The notes under the pieces: model-generated | What the model was told of the DNA's origin: nothing | What the model saw: only the letters and a program-made list of their open reading frames with translations | The model's database searches: none | NCBI RefSeq assembly: GCF_018446385.1 | Contig: NC_055989.1 | Coordinates: 134,009,004-134,073,003, forward strand | Length of the DNA stretch: 64,000 nt | Direction of reading: 5' to 3' | DNA from: Zingiber officinale | Lineage: Eukaryota > Streptophyta > Magnoliopsida > Zingiberales > Zingiberaceae | Program-made: the position numbers and the translations under genes | Part shown: piece after piece, positions 33,971-45,064 of the stretch | Position numbering within the stretch: position 1 is the first letter of the stretch | Layout: every line of letters begins with the position of its first letter

Positions 33971-34854
33971 ACTTTCACTACAAGAATTCAGACTTTTAGC
34001 GACGCATAGCATGGTTAACGTCGCAAAATATGACCTTTTAGTGATGCGTGTAATGTTTCGCGTCGCTAAAAGATAGAACATTAGGAGAGAAATTTTTCAC
34101 ATTTATTTTGTATCATTTAGCGACGCATTAAACAATATGCGTCGTCAAATGAAGGCCTTTGGCGACACACATATCACTCTACGTCGCTAAAAGATAGTGC
34201 AAATTTTACCTGGATCATTTGGCGACGCGACATAGAAATCACGTCGTCAAATGTGACACTATGGCGACGCATTCTGCACTCAACGTCACTAATAGTATTG
34301 AAAATTTTTCCTACCTCAAATTGTGGTTATTTGGCGACGTAGATACATTAGCCGTCGCTAAAATAAAATTCGAGATTAAAAATTTTCCAAAAAAATTATA
34401 AATTATAAATAAAAATAAATATCATTTGAAAACGCATTAGATAATTAATATTTTATTTTATTTTAATAAATTAACGGTTCGTATTCTCTTTTAACAAAAT
34501 TATAAATCAAAATAAATATCATTTAAAAATAAATCAAATAAATTATTAAATAATTAATATTTTAATTTATTTTAATAAATTAACAGTTCGTATTCTTTTT
34601 TAACAAAATTATCAATCAAAATAAATATCATTTAAAAATAAATCAAACAAATTATTCAATAATTACTATTTAAATTTATTTTAATAAACTAACAGTTCGT
34701 ATTCTTTTTAACAAAATTATCAATCAAATTAAATATCATTTGATACAAATCAAACAAATTATTAAATAATTATTATTATTTTTTATTTTAATGCATTAAA
34801 ACCCTACCTTTTTGTTCACGCTAAACCGATTTCACAAAACGCCTTTTCGCCTTC

Positions 34855-35175
34855 GTGCTCGCCGAGTCGCCGAGGATCTCCTGCTCCCTCTCAACAGGTA
34901 AGCCTTCTCGCCTGCCGATTTCTTTGTTATTGCTTCTCACCATTGCCGCGATTTCTTCTCCCCTGTTCATGATACTCCATGGCGTCCCTAGCTTCTCTGT
35001 CGCGATTTTTCTCTCCTGTGCATCTTGCTCGCCGAGTCGCCAAGGATCTCCTGCTCCCTCTCAACAGGTAAGCCTTCTCGCCTGCCGATTTCTTTGTTAT
35101 TGCTTCTCACCATTGCCGCAATTTCTTCTCCCCTGTTCATGATACTCCATGGCGTCCCTAGCTTCTCTGCAATTC
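34855..35175 (+). repeat. 170-bp tandem duplication with a splice-donor-like site
   Basis: Two copies, beginning near 34855 and 35025, share GCTCGCCGAGTCGCC, then CTCTCAACAGGTAAGCC (a good donor context) and CATGATACTCCATGGCG. They differ at a handful of sites. This is probably the duplicated 5' leader exon of the CACTA element's own transcript. The short open frames here are not independent genes. Confidence 0.75.
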
Positions 35176-35513
35176 TAAGACATCCAATATGTCATGATAA
35201 AGTAAGCTCAGACCTATGCTCCATTTATTCTTGTCCTTTCTTTTCTTTTGCTTTTAATCGATTCTGAACAGTGATTCTAATCTATTGTTGTTTTTCAACC
35301 AGAAAAGAATATGCGTCTGTTCCAATCTTTTAAGCTTTTATAGATTTAAACTTAAATGGTTAATTTGTCAACCTATTTGGAAGCTGAGTCAACCGATCCT
35401 TTAAGCTTTTCATTATGTTTGATATTATTTTATCAAAAATTGTTATAGAAAGTAATATTCTTTTATAGGATTTTCTCTTTAATAAATTTTATTTAATTTA
35501 TGCTTTAATAAAC

Positions 35514-36435
35514 ATGTTTGTGTACAGATTAGATGTTACCCGCATCTATGAATTTTTTTGGCAGAACAAATTTAAATATGAAAAGAAGAACTTGGTGATG
35601 GCGGAGGTAGAGCGGCTTGCCATGAGAGCTATTCGAGAAGGAAGGTGTAAGATGAGGAGGCATTGGAAACAACTCGGGGGATTTGGAAATAAAGATTCAC
35701 CAAAAAGGAAGCCGTACAAGGGAGTAAGCCAAGATGATTGAGATTTTCTTTGTAATTATTTTGGCACAAAAAAACAAATGGTTAGTAATAGTTAAATTTA
35801 GTTGATAAATATTTTTTTATTGTTACTTGCACTAATATTATCTTTTTTTATAGGAAATATCTGAAAAGAATACTAATAATCGGTTTAATAGGCCACTTGA
35901 AGGTGCACATGGATCGAAAACTTTGGTTCAACATTATCACACAGCTGTAAGTTTTATTTGAAAATAAAATTTCTTATCATAATTTATATGATAATAAATT
36001 GTTTCATTTTTTAAGGCTGATCCTGTGACGGGAGAGCTTCCTAGTGTGATTGACACATTCGAGAAATTTTTTCATAAAGGAGGACAATGGAAGAATGATT
36101 GGGCTGCACAAAAACATGTAAGTATTTAATACATTCGAGTTGAAGCTATATTTAGATATCCTCTCTGATTATTATTATTACTTAGTGCAACTCAAGTAGA
36201 TGATACATCGTAATTAACACATATACTGAAGTACATGATGATTATGAAAAATTTGCAACTATGCAGAAAACAATCGATGAACAGAATCTGACTATACATG
36301 AGCAGGATCAAAAATTTGAAGCATTATTGCACCAACTTCAACAGGTCATCCTGGCTTCTCATTCCAGCCTCCACCAACATGCTCTTCAATTCGACCTCCT
36401 CCACCACCTCCCCCGCCTCCATCATCGACTATGTA
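35514..36435 (+). pseudogene. Transposase_24 (Ptta/En/Spm)-like fragment of the CACTA element
   Basis: Three or four exon-like blocks with splice-like borders read in order: 35535-35730 (YEKKNLVMAEVERLAMRAIR, RRHWKQLGG), about 35855-35948 (NNRFNRPLEGAHGSKTLVQH), about 36017-36118 (ADPVTGELPSVIDTFEKFFH, GQWKNDWAAQKH) and 36265-36435 (coiled-coil-like TIDEQNLTIHEQDQKFEALL, then a Pro/His-rich tail). This is the plant Ptta/En/Spm ORF2-type domain, shortened at both ends compared with full proteins. It may still be transcribed. Confidence 0.65.
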
Positions 36436-37641
36436 GTTATTTATTTTGCAACATTATGTAATGTGCATTTCGCTATTTATATGTTCTTTTGGATAATATT
36501 TGACAGCCAGTTGTGTTCATGTTTTAAAAATATTTGACTAATTAATAGTAAATTGCACTTTTATGATGTATTTTAGACACATTATAATGTTGTGACTGAA
36601 TGAGCAATATATTTTGTAATGCATAGACTGCGTCACAAATAATGAAAGAAAAAAATATAGCAAAAATACATTTCGCGACGCATTTTATGTGTCGTGACAT
36701 GTTAGAACCTATTCGCGACGCATAAAAGAAGGTGTCGCCAATATTAGCGTTGTGAAATGACATCACCTTTGGCAACGTCATTTGGCGACGTAATAAAAGA
36801 AGGTGTCGCCAATACTTGCGTTGCGAAATGTTGTAACCTTTGGCGACGTGTACCTTAATGCGTCGCCAAAGATCATATTGACATTTGCATACGAACCAAT
36901 TGCGACGCATGCTGGCGACGCATGTTTGCGTCGCAAAATGTTTTGCGACGCATTTTATGTACATATGGTGACGTGAAAATACGTAGTTAAAAGTCCGAAT
37001 TCTTGTAGTGTTTCTCTCTCTTCATTTTTTCCCATCGTTCTCTCTCTCAGTGCACTTTCTTTTTCATCATACTTTTTCTCTTCTCAATCTCTCATATCAT
37101 GCACTCTCTCCTTATTTTCTCTGATCATAGTTTCTCTCTATTCATTTTTTGCCATAACACTTTCTCTCTCATCATTCTCTCTCATCATATGTTTCTCTTA
37201 CATTCAACTTTCTCTCTCATCTAATTTTTTTCTTATTTTCCTCTAAGGGTAAAAAAGAAAATTTAGATTCATTCCGATTGAAAATATTTAACTAATCAAA
37301 TATTATTTTTAAGAATGATACCCAAGCTCATACTCATTCTCATTCCATAATACTATGATACTCATTCTCATTCTGATTCCTAGGAGAGAACCAAACGCCA
37401 CCTAAATACTCAATTACATGGAGATACAGGTGACAATCAAATTACAAATGGACTATATTAGATAACTTATTTCGTTAAGTATTCACTTAATTAAATGAGT
37501 CAGCATAATAATACTTAAAATCTTAAATATAAATTAATATATTAATTATTTTAATTATATCAAATACTAAAACATAATTTATATTATTTTAATTTGTGTT
37601 TTTATATTGCATATGTATATAAATTAACGATAATTCTTGTT

Positions 37642-37756
37642 GGTCAGAATCTGGCCAGCTAGAATTTTTTATCCTCCATATTGTACACATATGATATTAC
37701 TAAAATACCCATATATATACTTGCATGTATTGATTCTAGCTGGCCAGATTCTGACC
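37642..37756. mobile_element. 115-bp MITE with perfect 24-bp inverted repeats
   Basis: The arms at 37642-37665 and 37733-37756 are exact reverse complements (GGTCAGAATCTGGCCAGCTA plus four more bases), separated by a 67-bp AT-rich loop. It has no coding capacity. The TSD is not clear, so the superfamily is open. Confidence 0.85.
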
Positions 37757-38054
37757 ATTTAGTATTACCCATAAATTAATTAATATAAAAAATTAAATAT
37801 TTCTATATTCATAAATAATTGGATAATTTACCAAAAGACATCTATATTTCCGAATTAATCAAAGAGACGTGCTATTTTAATATTTCTCAAAAGACACATT
37901 TAATTTTATACTCTTTTTATTTTATCCTTCCTATTAAATCTCACTTTTTCTCCTCCCCTCTCTCTCTCTCGTGCATTTTTCTTTCCTCTCCTCTCCCTTT
38001 CTACATGCATACATAAATATCAAATTCATATTAAACCTAATATATGTCTATATC

Positions 38055-41028
38055 TGTCACGCCCCAGAGGAATCCCTCCCAGACAAAAATTTGACAATAT
38101 TTCTCCTGTACGGAGGATAATCTGAAGCATTACTACATACAAAATATACATCAGCCACATACGGCTGAAATATATACACAATAGAAACAACATAACCACG
38201 CAATCTAATATATTCAGCCTACCCGGCTGGACAACAAAAAATAAACACAACCACGCAGTTTAATAAGCCTACACGGCTGAAAGTAAACACACAACAACGT
38301 AAACGCAGCGGAAAACACATAACAATATGAACATAAGATCAACAACGACACTAACAAAAATACCTGTAACCACCAGGCTAAACTCCAAAAATCCACAGTG
38401 ACTTGTTCAAAAGCAAAATGCGCAAAATTTACATGTCACCCAAATAGTAACAAAATCAAAAAAGAAAACTATCCTCGAGTGTGACGTGGGACTGACAACC
38501 AGGACTCTCCAAGCACCCATGACTCATCTACTTGTTACCTGGCGAAAAAAAAATCATTTTGTGGGGTGGTGAGTATTGGAACTCAGCGAGTATAGAAAAG
38601 TAGTGCATGAACATAAAATACAACTAGAAAGTGAGCCAAGAGTATACAGTCTCATACGAGGAAATAGCAGAAAATAGAATCAAAATAAATGCTCATACTT
38701 GAAACCATATCCTAGGCTAGGTATAGTAGGTCAGAACTGGTACTAATCTGCTATAGTACTGCTCATAACTACAGAGGTAATAAGCAAGGTATATATAAAT
38801 TTCCAATGACTAAACATCTACCATGATAGCATATCTCAACATAAGTAAGCATATCAGCATATGTGAACAACAGTGGTAAGTAAGCAATAACAGCATATAT
38901 AAACAGCAACCAAAACAAATATAATAACAGCGTATGCACGGATGGTCACTCCCGCCCACCTCTCTGCACCATAACCCTTGTATGGTCGAGAGGCCGGGTC
39001 AGTGACAGATTGTACACCACTCCAGCTACCACTCTCACGAGTGGACAGTTGCATAGTAGCTAACTAGCTACATCTGCGACGGGGGTCCCTGCTGCTCGTA
39101 ACTCCAGCTACCACTACCCATGAGTGGCCGAGTGCGGCACGACAGGACAAGCGGCATCAACTCCAGCAACCACTCTCTCGAGTGGCCAAGGATGCGGCCC
39201 TGGTCAACGACTCTCTCGACCGCAAGGGAGAATTGGTCGTTGACATGCATGTCATGACATGATGCGCCAAATGCAACAATCATCATACAAATATAAGCAA
39301 AAATTAGGTATGCTACATGAAACCAACATGCTCAATATAGTACGTAATTAAACAACAATCAAAGCATACAAACATGGTATCTAGCATCTACTACTGATCA
39401 TGGACAACAACAAGAGACTGTATAGATATGGAAACAAATTTCTCAAAGATCGTGTGGAAGTATCAAGCGTAGGAAAATAAGAGTGAAGTCAAGGTAAAAA
39501 TAATTTCTTATCCAAAATAGTTCATGCACCAAGGTTAAAGTACTAAAAGAAACAAAGCAAGAAGTACCCGCCTTTACTTGTCGATCGTGTTAGGTTATCT
39601 CCACTTTGGAACACTTGGCTCGTAGCAGTGTCCTGCAACAAATCATATGATTACAACCAAAACCCCTCATACCTCAACTTGTTACCTAAACCCAATTCAA
39701 GCAGAAAACCCTAATTGAACCAAACCAACCTAGAAAACCAATACTGAATCCATCCATATGAATCTAAATCATCATGGAGAAACTAGACTTCTAGTAAGAG
39801 GAATCACAACTAATCAATTCAATTCATCCATTCCATGACGACAAGAGAGTAAAGCATCTTTGTCAAAGTTTAACACTCCATCGCTCTGTTCAAACCTTCA
39901 AAACCAGGAGGAAGAAGAAAAACATCATCCAAACTAGCCGTATCTACTAAGAACTTGGACCAAAATTCTGAAATTCAATAAGCAGAAAAGAACAGCACTG
40001 TCAAGAGATTCTGTCCAGAAAACTTGATTCCTAAAGACGAACAGAGCAACATTTCGATCAAACCTCATTCTATCCACATCTAAGAACCCGATCCAAAACT
40101 CTCAGGAAAAACCAAATCGAAGCAAGAACATCAAAGAAAGAAATCGAATCACCTCACGTTCAACCAATCAACATCACACTGAAACCATGCAATCCACAAA
40201 GAAAATCCGATTAAACTTCTCGCGATAAAACAAAAAATCAAGCACACTTTCGAGTAAAACTAGGAACAACATCTGAATCCCTAGAAACGCTCATCCATAC
40301 CTACAAAAGGGGAAACTACCTACGAGATCAGCTAGGGCACAACACGGAGAGAAGAGGATCGGTGGTGGCACAGAGAGGATCGGCCAATTCGGGGCAGCAT
40401 CTCGCTGGATCGAGAGAAAGTCTCGGCCAACAGTCGGACAACAGCACAGGCAGTCGTGGTTGGAGCTGTAGCGCACAAATGCAACGACGAGGGAAGAAGC
40501 TAGGGCTCGGATTTCCCACTCTTTCGCCAAAGATCGGGCTGTGCAGAGCAGAGGCCTGAGGAGAGGTGTACCTGGCGGAGTTGTGTGGTGCTCGTGCGAG
40601 GAGAGCTGACGGCCGTGGCTCGAGGGAGAAGAAGTTGTCGGTTGTGGGTTGCTCGGGCGAGGAGGACAAGGAGGCGTCGTCGTGTGAGGCCTTGGGGGAG
40701 AAGAGAAACGATGAAGGAGGAGGAGAAAGGGGAATCGGGTAAGGGAGGTGTCGGCGTGGGTTTTAGGGCACTCGGGTGAGGAAATAAAAGTGAGGGTTTA
40801 TAAACCTAGGTATATTTGATTAAGCCCTAGATTAGTTTCTCAATCAACTCCATCTACGAATATTCCAAACAGACTTTTTCTCGAGCCCATAAATACATTC
40901 TCTCAAAATACGTCATACGAGCTCCGATTAAATCCCAGAAAATTTCTAAAAATTCTTAAAAATTCCAATAAGATTATTTCCTCAAATAACTTTATTATTT
41001 ATTTATTATTTGGGTGCCGTATTTTACA
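38055..41028. mobile_element. Solo LTR, 2974 bp, with perfect 5-bp TSD
   Basis: It starts TGTCACGCCCCAGAGG and ends GTGCCGTATTTTACA, flanked by ATATC on both sides (38050-38054, 41029-41033). There is no internal region, PBS or second LTR, so it is what remains after LTR-LTR recombination. Length and the TGTCACGCCCC start fit plant Ty3/gypsy LTRs. It contains short internal repeats with CTCCAGCTACCACT/CTCGAGTGG near 39010-39190. Open frames inside are short and not supported as genes. Confidence 0.9.
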
Positions 41029-41380
41029 ATATCATACCCAACATGAGCTTGATATATATCTATATTAGATTCAACATGAGCTTGATATGATTCATATCAA
41101 GTTCAACATGGGTCAAAATCCACTAATTGAATTAGACATATCCGATTGGACTCATTTCATGTCCTATGGATTTCTAACACTGCAAGAAGTCCAACAATAT
41201 TGTCTATTGCTAATTTTGACTTTTTCCGAGGTATTAATATATAATAAAGAAGAATCGATTCTAAATCCAATGCGGTTCATGTTGGGCCTGATATGGAATC
41301 ACATCATGCCCATGTTGAGCCTGATAAGATTCATATCAGACCCACACTAGGATTTAGAGTCGATTCTTCCAATTACATTT

Positions 41381-41630
41381 TAACACCCCTAGAGAAGCCG
41401 AAATAATTAATGGACGACATCATTGGACTCCTTGCAATCTTAGAAATTCATAAGACCTAAAATGGATTCAATTTAACATGCCTAGGCCTATTAGTGGATT
41501 TTAACCAAAATCCACTTATAGACCTAGACATGTCCGATTGGACCCATTTCAAGTCCTGTAGATTTCTAAGATTACATGGAATCCAACAATACCTTCCATT
41601 GCTAATTTTGATTTCTACGAAGGTGTTAAC
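41381..41630. repeat. Palindrome at the core of the Mutator-type MITE
   Basis: Arms of about 120 bp meet near 41503 (AGTGGATTTTAACC/CCAAAATCCACT). Shared inverted blocks include CATGCCTAGGCCTA, AATCTTAGAAAT, GACTCCTTG/GGAATCC and TTAACACC. A further direct copy of the right arm lies at 41087-41290, so short open frames in this area are repeat shadows. Confidence 0.75.
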
Positions 41631-42117
41631 ATATAATAAAGAAGAATCAGTTCTGAACCCCAACGTGAACCTACGTTGGTCCTGATATGATTCATATCAG
41701 GTCCACATTAGGTCTGATATGAATCATATCGTGTCCACATTGTTGGTGCAACATTAGGTCAAGGTTGACCTGGTTGACCTAACTCGAGTTGACCTGACTC
41801 GAGTTGTATTTTGATGTTTGACGAGAATAGAAAAGTTCTATTCTGATGTTTGACGAGAGTAGAAAAGTTGTATTCTGATGTTTGATAGAATACAAACTTG
41901 GGAGATTGTGGGTGCAATCTTTGGTCAAGGTTGACCTAGTTGACCCAAGGTGAGTCGACCTGATTCGGGAAATCCTGGTGAGTGAAGCAAGGTGAAAGTC
42001 CTGGTGAGTGAAGCCAGGCAAGGAAAAGTCCTGGTGAGTGAAGCCAGGCAGTTGGAAAGTTCTGGTGAGTGAAGCCAGGCAAGGGAAATCCAGATAGGTC
42101 AAGGTTGACCAGACATC

Positions 42118-42357
42118 TAGTGAAAAGTCCAAGCAGGGAGCTTGGCACGAGAAAAGTCCAAGTATGGAGACTTGGCACGGAAAAGTCCAAGCAGGGAGCT
42201 TGGCACGGGAAAAGTCCAAGTATGGAGACTTGGCACGGAAAAGTCTAAGTATGGAGACTTGGCACGGAAAAGTCCAAGTATGGAGACTTGGCACGGAAAA
42301 GTCCAAGCAGGGAGCTTGGCACGGGAAAAGTCCAAGTATGGAAACTTGGCATGGGAA
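42118..42357 (+). repeat. 29-bp minisatellite in the 5' LTR
   Basis: Eight units of the form GAAAAGTCCAAG...CTTGGCACG alternate between two versions (AGCAGGGAGC and AGTATGGAGAC in the middle). Each unit carries a CCAAG...CTTGG inverted repeat. The 3' LTR has seven units at 47258-47461. Open frames across the array are artefacts of the repeat. Confidence 0.9.
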
Positions 42358-42734
42358 GTTGGAGAGGGCTCGGTAGCTCGTTCTCTGGACCGGACGAAGC
42401 GGAGAGGGCTCGCTCTCCGGACCGGACGGGGCAGAGGGCTCGAGCTCTGCCTCCGGACTAGGCCGAGAGGGCTTGGGAGCTCGTTCTCTTAGACCGACGT
42501 GGAAGTCGGAGAGGCCCTGTAGCTCGTTCTCCGGACTAGGTCGAGAGGGCCTGGAGCTCGCTCGGACCGGATGAAGTCGGAGAGGGCTCGGTAGCTCGTT
42601 CTCCGGACTAAGTCGAGAGGGCTCGGTGAGCTCGCTCGACCGACGAAGCCCGGAGAGGGCTCGGCATCATTCTCCGGACTAGGTCGAGAGGGCTCGATAG
42701 CTCGCTCGGGACTAGGTAGGGTTTAGGGTCGAGT

Positions 42735-43075
42735 TTAACCCGATCGGTCCGTGACCGATCCGGATACGGTTGATCGATCACCGGTGACCGATCAAGAACA
42801 AACAAAGGTGTTTTCAGGATTACCTGATCGGTCTGGTGACCGATCAGTAATCATACAGAAGCGAGAAGAAGATCAGGAGAAGAAAGAGGGGGATCGGTCT
42901 GTGGACCGATCCACCTGAGTCCTGATCGGTCCACAGACCGATCAGAGAGTTGGGCAACTCTCTGTGAAGCGTGCTGATCGGTCTGGGGACCGATCAACAT
43001 AGGTCATGATCGGTCCCAAGACCGATCAGAGAAGGTCTGGACCGATCAGGGTGGAGCCTGATCGGTCCAGGCCCT
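42735..43075 (+). repeat. Array of GATCGGTC...GACCGATC palindromes in the 5' LTR
   Basis: About seven short hairpin-forming units such as TGATCGGTCTGGTGACCGAT occur within 340 bp. Counterparts lie at about 47875-48210 in the 3' LTR and at 46340-46440 in the internal region. Sirevirus LTRs are known for CGG...CCG inverted repeats. Confidence 0.85.
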
Positions 43076-43720
43076 AGCCATTGCAACACAACGGCTAGTT
43101 TATGTGTCTTCTTCTTCGCAGGTTATATAACAGGTCGAGGGCTACAGGAGCTGTCTCTCTCTTTTCTTTCTGATCTTACTGCAATCAGAGCTTTGCTGAG
43201 CTCTCATTTTCCTGAAGCTTCGTGGAAGCTTCCTTCGGCTGATTCCTGCTGTTGTAGGTGTTTCGTGAAGTTGCTGCTTCATCCAGTCGACGAGAAGGCA
43301 AGCTGTGTTTTTACATTCTTACTGCCTTTGTATTGTGCTGTATCTTTGTACTCCTATCTTGCTGTTGCAAGAAGTTTGTGGTGAGGTTTCTCCACCCAGA
43401 AGGAGTTTCTATTAGCCGATTTTCCGGGGTCTCATCCACCGACGGATTGATAGGCTTCGTCCACCTTACGGACACGCCGAGGAGTAGGAGTATCATCTCC
43501 GAACCTCATTACATCATCGTGTTTGAGGTTTGATCTTCTCCACTTTCGTTTCTACATTATATTTCCGCTGCGCTAACCTAAATTGTAGGAAGAAACCAAA
43601 ATTTGGGGTCGGCTATTCACACCCCCCCTCTCTAGCCGCTATCCGAAGGTCTTAAACAAGTGGTATCAGAGCGAGGTTGCTCTTCGTCGGATTAACACCC
43701 AAGGGAGCACAAGCTAGAGA

Positions 43721-45064
43721 ATGGATGGACTTGGAGAAGACGTCACGATTCCACCCTTCTACGATCGCGACGACTTCGCGTTTTGGAAGGTAAGAATGAA
43801 GTACTTTCTTATGACTAAATTAGTTAATTGGAATTGTGTACAAGTAGGTTTTGTTCCTCCAAGGGATGAAGAAGGAGAAATTCTTGAAAAGAAGAGGTGG
43901 ACGAAGGAACAAATCCACCAATCCGTAATCAACGACGAGGTAATGAAAATTTTTGAATTCTCATTACCTAACGATATCTTGTGTAAGATAGGTGGTTACA
44001 ACAATGCCAAGGAATTGTGGAACAACTTGGCCAAGTTCCATGAGGGAAGCTCTAATTCAAGTCATGAAGAGGAGTCAAGTGAGTCAAGTAGCTCACTTCA
44101 TGGAGGTAAGGAATTAGAAGTTGAGGGCTACTCAACATCTAAGGAAGAAGAGGAGGAGAGTTCTTCTTCAAGATTGGAGTAAGAAGAAGAAGCTTCTACC
44201 TCCGGAAGGGATGAAGGAGAAAGCTCATATTCACCCTCAACATTAGGTAACTCAAGCAATTTAATTTCTTGTAAATTACATATAATGTGCTTTAAGTGTA
44301 GGGAATATGGACATTACAAGAGTAAGTGTCCAAGGAGGATTAGGAAGACTCCACCGGCGCCAAAGGTCAAGAAAGCCGAAGTCCCGATACGCAAGGGTAA
44401 GGAGCACGTGGTGTGCTTCCAATGCAAGCGAAGGGGACACTATAGGAGCCAATGTCCGAGGGGGAGGCAATCTCACAAGGACAAGAGACCGAGCACGTCT
44501 ATAGGGGGAGCTAAGGCAAACCCTAAGGTAATCTCTAAGGTACATTCTTGCAATTCTAGTAGGATGCATGCTAGTAGCCTTATTGCTATTGTCAATAATA
44601 ATAAGCATGATAACTATAGTAACCGATACACGTGCTTAGGTGCCAAACATGTTAGCCTAGATAATGACAATACTAGAAAAACCAACCCTAGAATTAACTC
44701 ATCTAAGGTTAAGGAAAACCTAGGTAGGAATCCCAAAACAACTAGACATATGCCTAGGGATACCTCAAAGAAAAATGGAAAATTAAAGCTTGAGGTATTA
44801 GAGAAGGAAAATCAAGTCTTGAGGTCAAGACTTGACAACTTAGAAAAGACCCTTAAGAATTTAGAGAAGTCAACTCAAGGGTCTAAGGGTCAGAAATCAA
44901 AGCCCAGGAACATGAGAGGTTTGGGTCACAAACCTAAGACTCAAGTGGTCAAGCCCACTTATCATAATGTTCCATTCGATTATGGAACAAGACCTAGGGC
45001 TAGAAAGACCATCACCAAGGTCACAAGGGGAGTCACCCCTAGAGTTGATCTTGATGAGTCCTAA
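43721..45064 (+). pseudogene. Gag-like protein with two zinc knuckles and one in-frame stop
   Basis: One frame runs 447 codons from ATG at 43721 to TAA at 45062, broken only by TAA at 44180-44182. Residues 1-110 are the copia gag domain (FYDRDDFAFWKVRMKYF; GGYNNAKELWNNLAKFHEG). A Ser/Glu-rich stretch follows. Two CCHC knuckles, CFKCREYGHYKSKC and CFQCKRRGHYRSQC, lie at about residues 190-240, then a basic tail with a coiled-coil-like segment (EVLEKENQVLRSRLDNLEKT). It would package the element's RNA if made. With the stop only the first 153 residues are translated. PBS to ATG is 60 bp. Confidence 0.85.

Larger units (their letters stand above)
33976..37010 (+). mobile_element. Non-autonomous CACTA element nested in the Harbinger-like element
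   Basis: Ends are CACTACAAGAATTCAGACTT at 33976 and its inverted form ending CTTGTAGTG at 37010, flanked by TTT on both sides (TSD). Subterminal regions carry many copies of a GCGACG/CGTCGC motif in both orientations (about 34010-34365 and 36675-36985), the layout expected for CACTA transposase binding. The interior has a 170-bp tandem duplication and a broken Transposase_24-like coding stretch but no TNP2 transposase. Length is 3035 bp. Confidence 0.92.
33174..37402. mobile_element. PIF/Harbinger (Tourist-like) element with TSD TAA
   Basis: Perfect 14-bp terminal inverted repeats GGTGGCGTTTGGTT lie at 33174-33187 and 37389-37402, flanked by TAA on both sides (33171-33173, 37403-37405). The ends and 3-bp TSD fit the PIF/Harbinger superfamily. 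Between them is CT-rich simple sequence (TTTCTCTCTCATCATACT-like units) and a later CACTA insertion. Without the CACTA the element would be about 1.2 kb. It has no transposase of its own, so it is non-autonomous. Confidence 0.85.
41741..43658 (+). repeat. 5' LTR of the Sirevirus-like element
   Basis: 1918 bp, in order: repeated TTGACCTG and GTTTGACGAGA units, GGTGAGTGAAGCCAGGCA units, the 29-bp minisatellite, GGAGAGGGCTCG repeats, palindrome array, then a conserved R/U5-like end. It differs from the 3' LTR mainly in copy number of the repeat blocks. Confidence 0.93.

Noticed and set aside
36542-36964. 140-codon minus-strand frame
   Set aside because: Translation of the CACTA subterminal GCGACG repeats; repeated CVAKHF/CVAKCIF-type units show its origin.
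40328-40779. Several open frames near 40.3-40.8 kb
   Set aside because: They lie in the GC-rich part of the solo LTR and overlap on both strands without protein-family features.
41779-42492. Long frames with repeated WTFPCQVSILGLF or KSKYGDLARKSPS units
   Set aside because: Artefacts of the 29-bp LTR minisatellite; the same frames recur at 46891-47500 in the other LTR.
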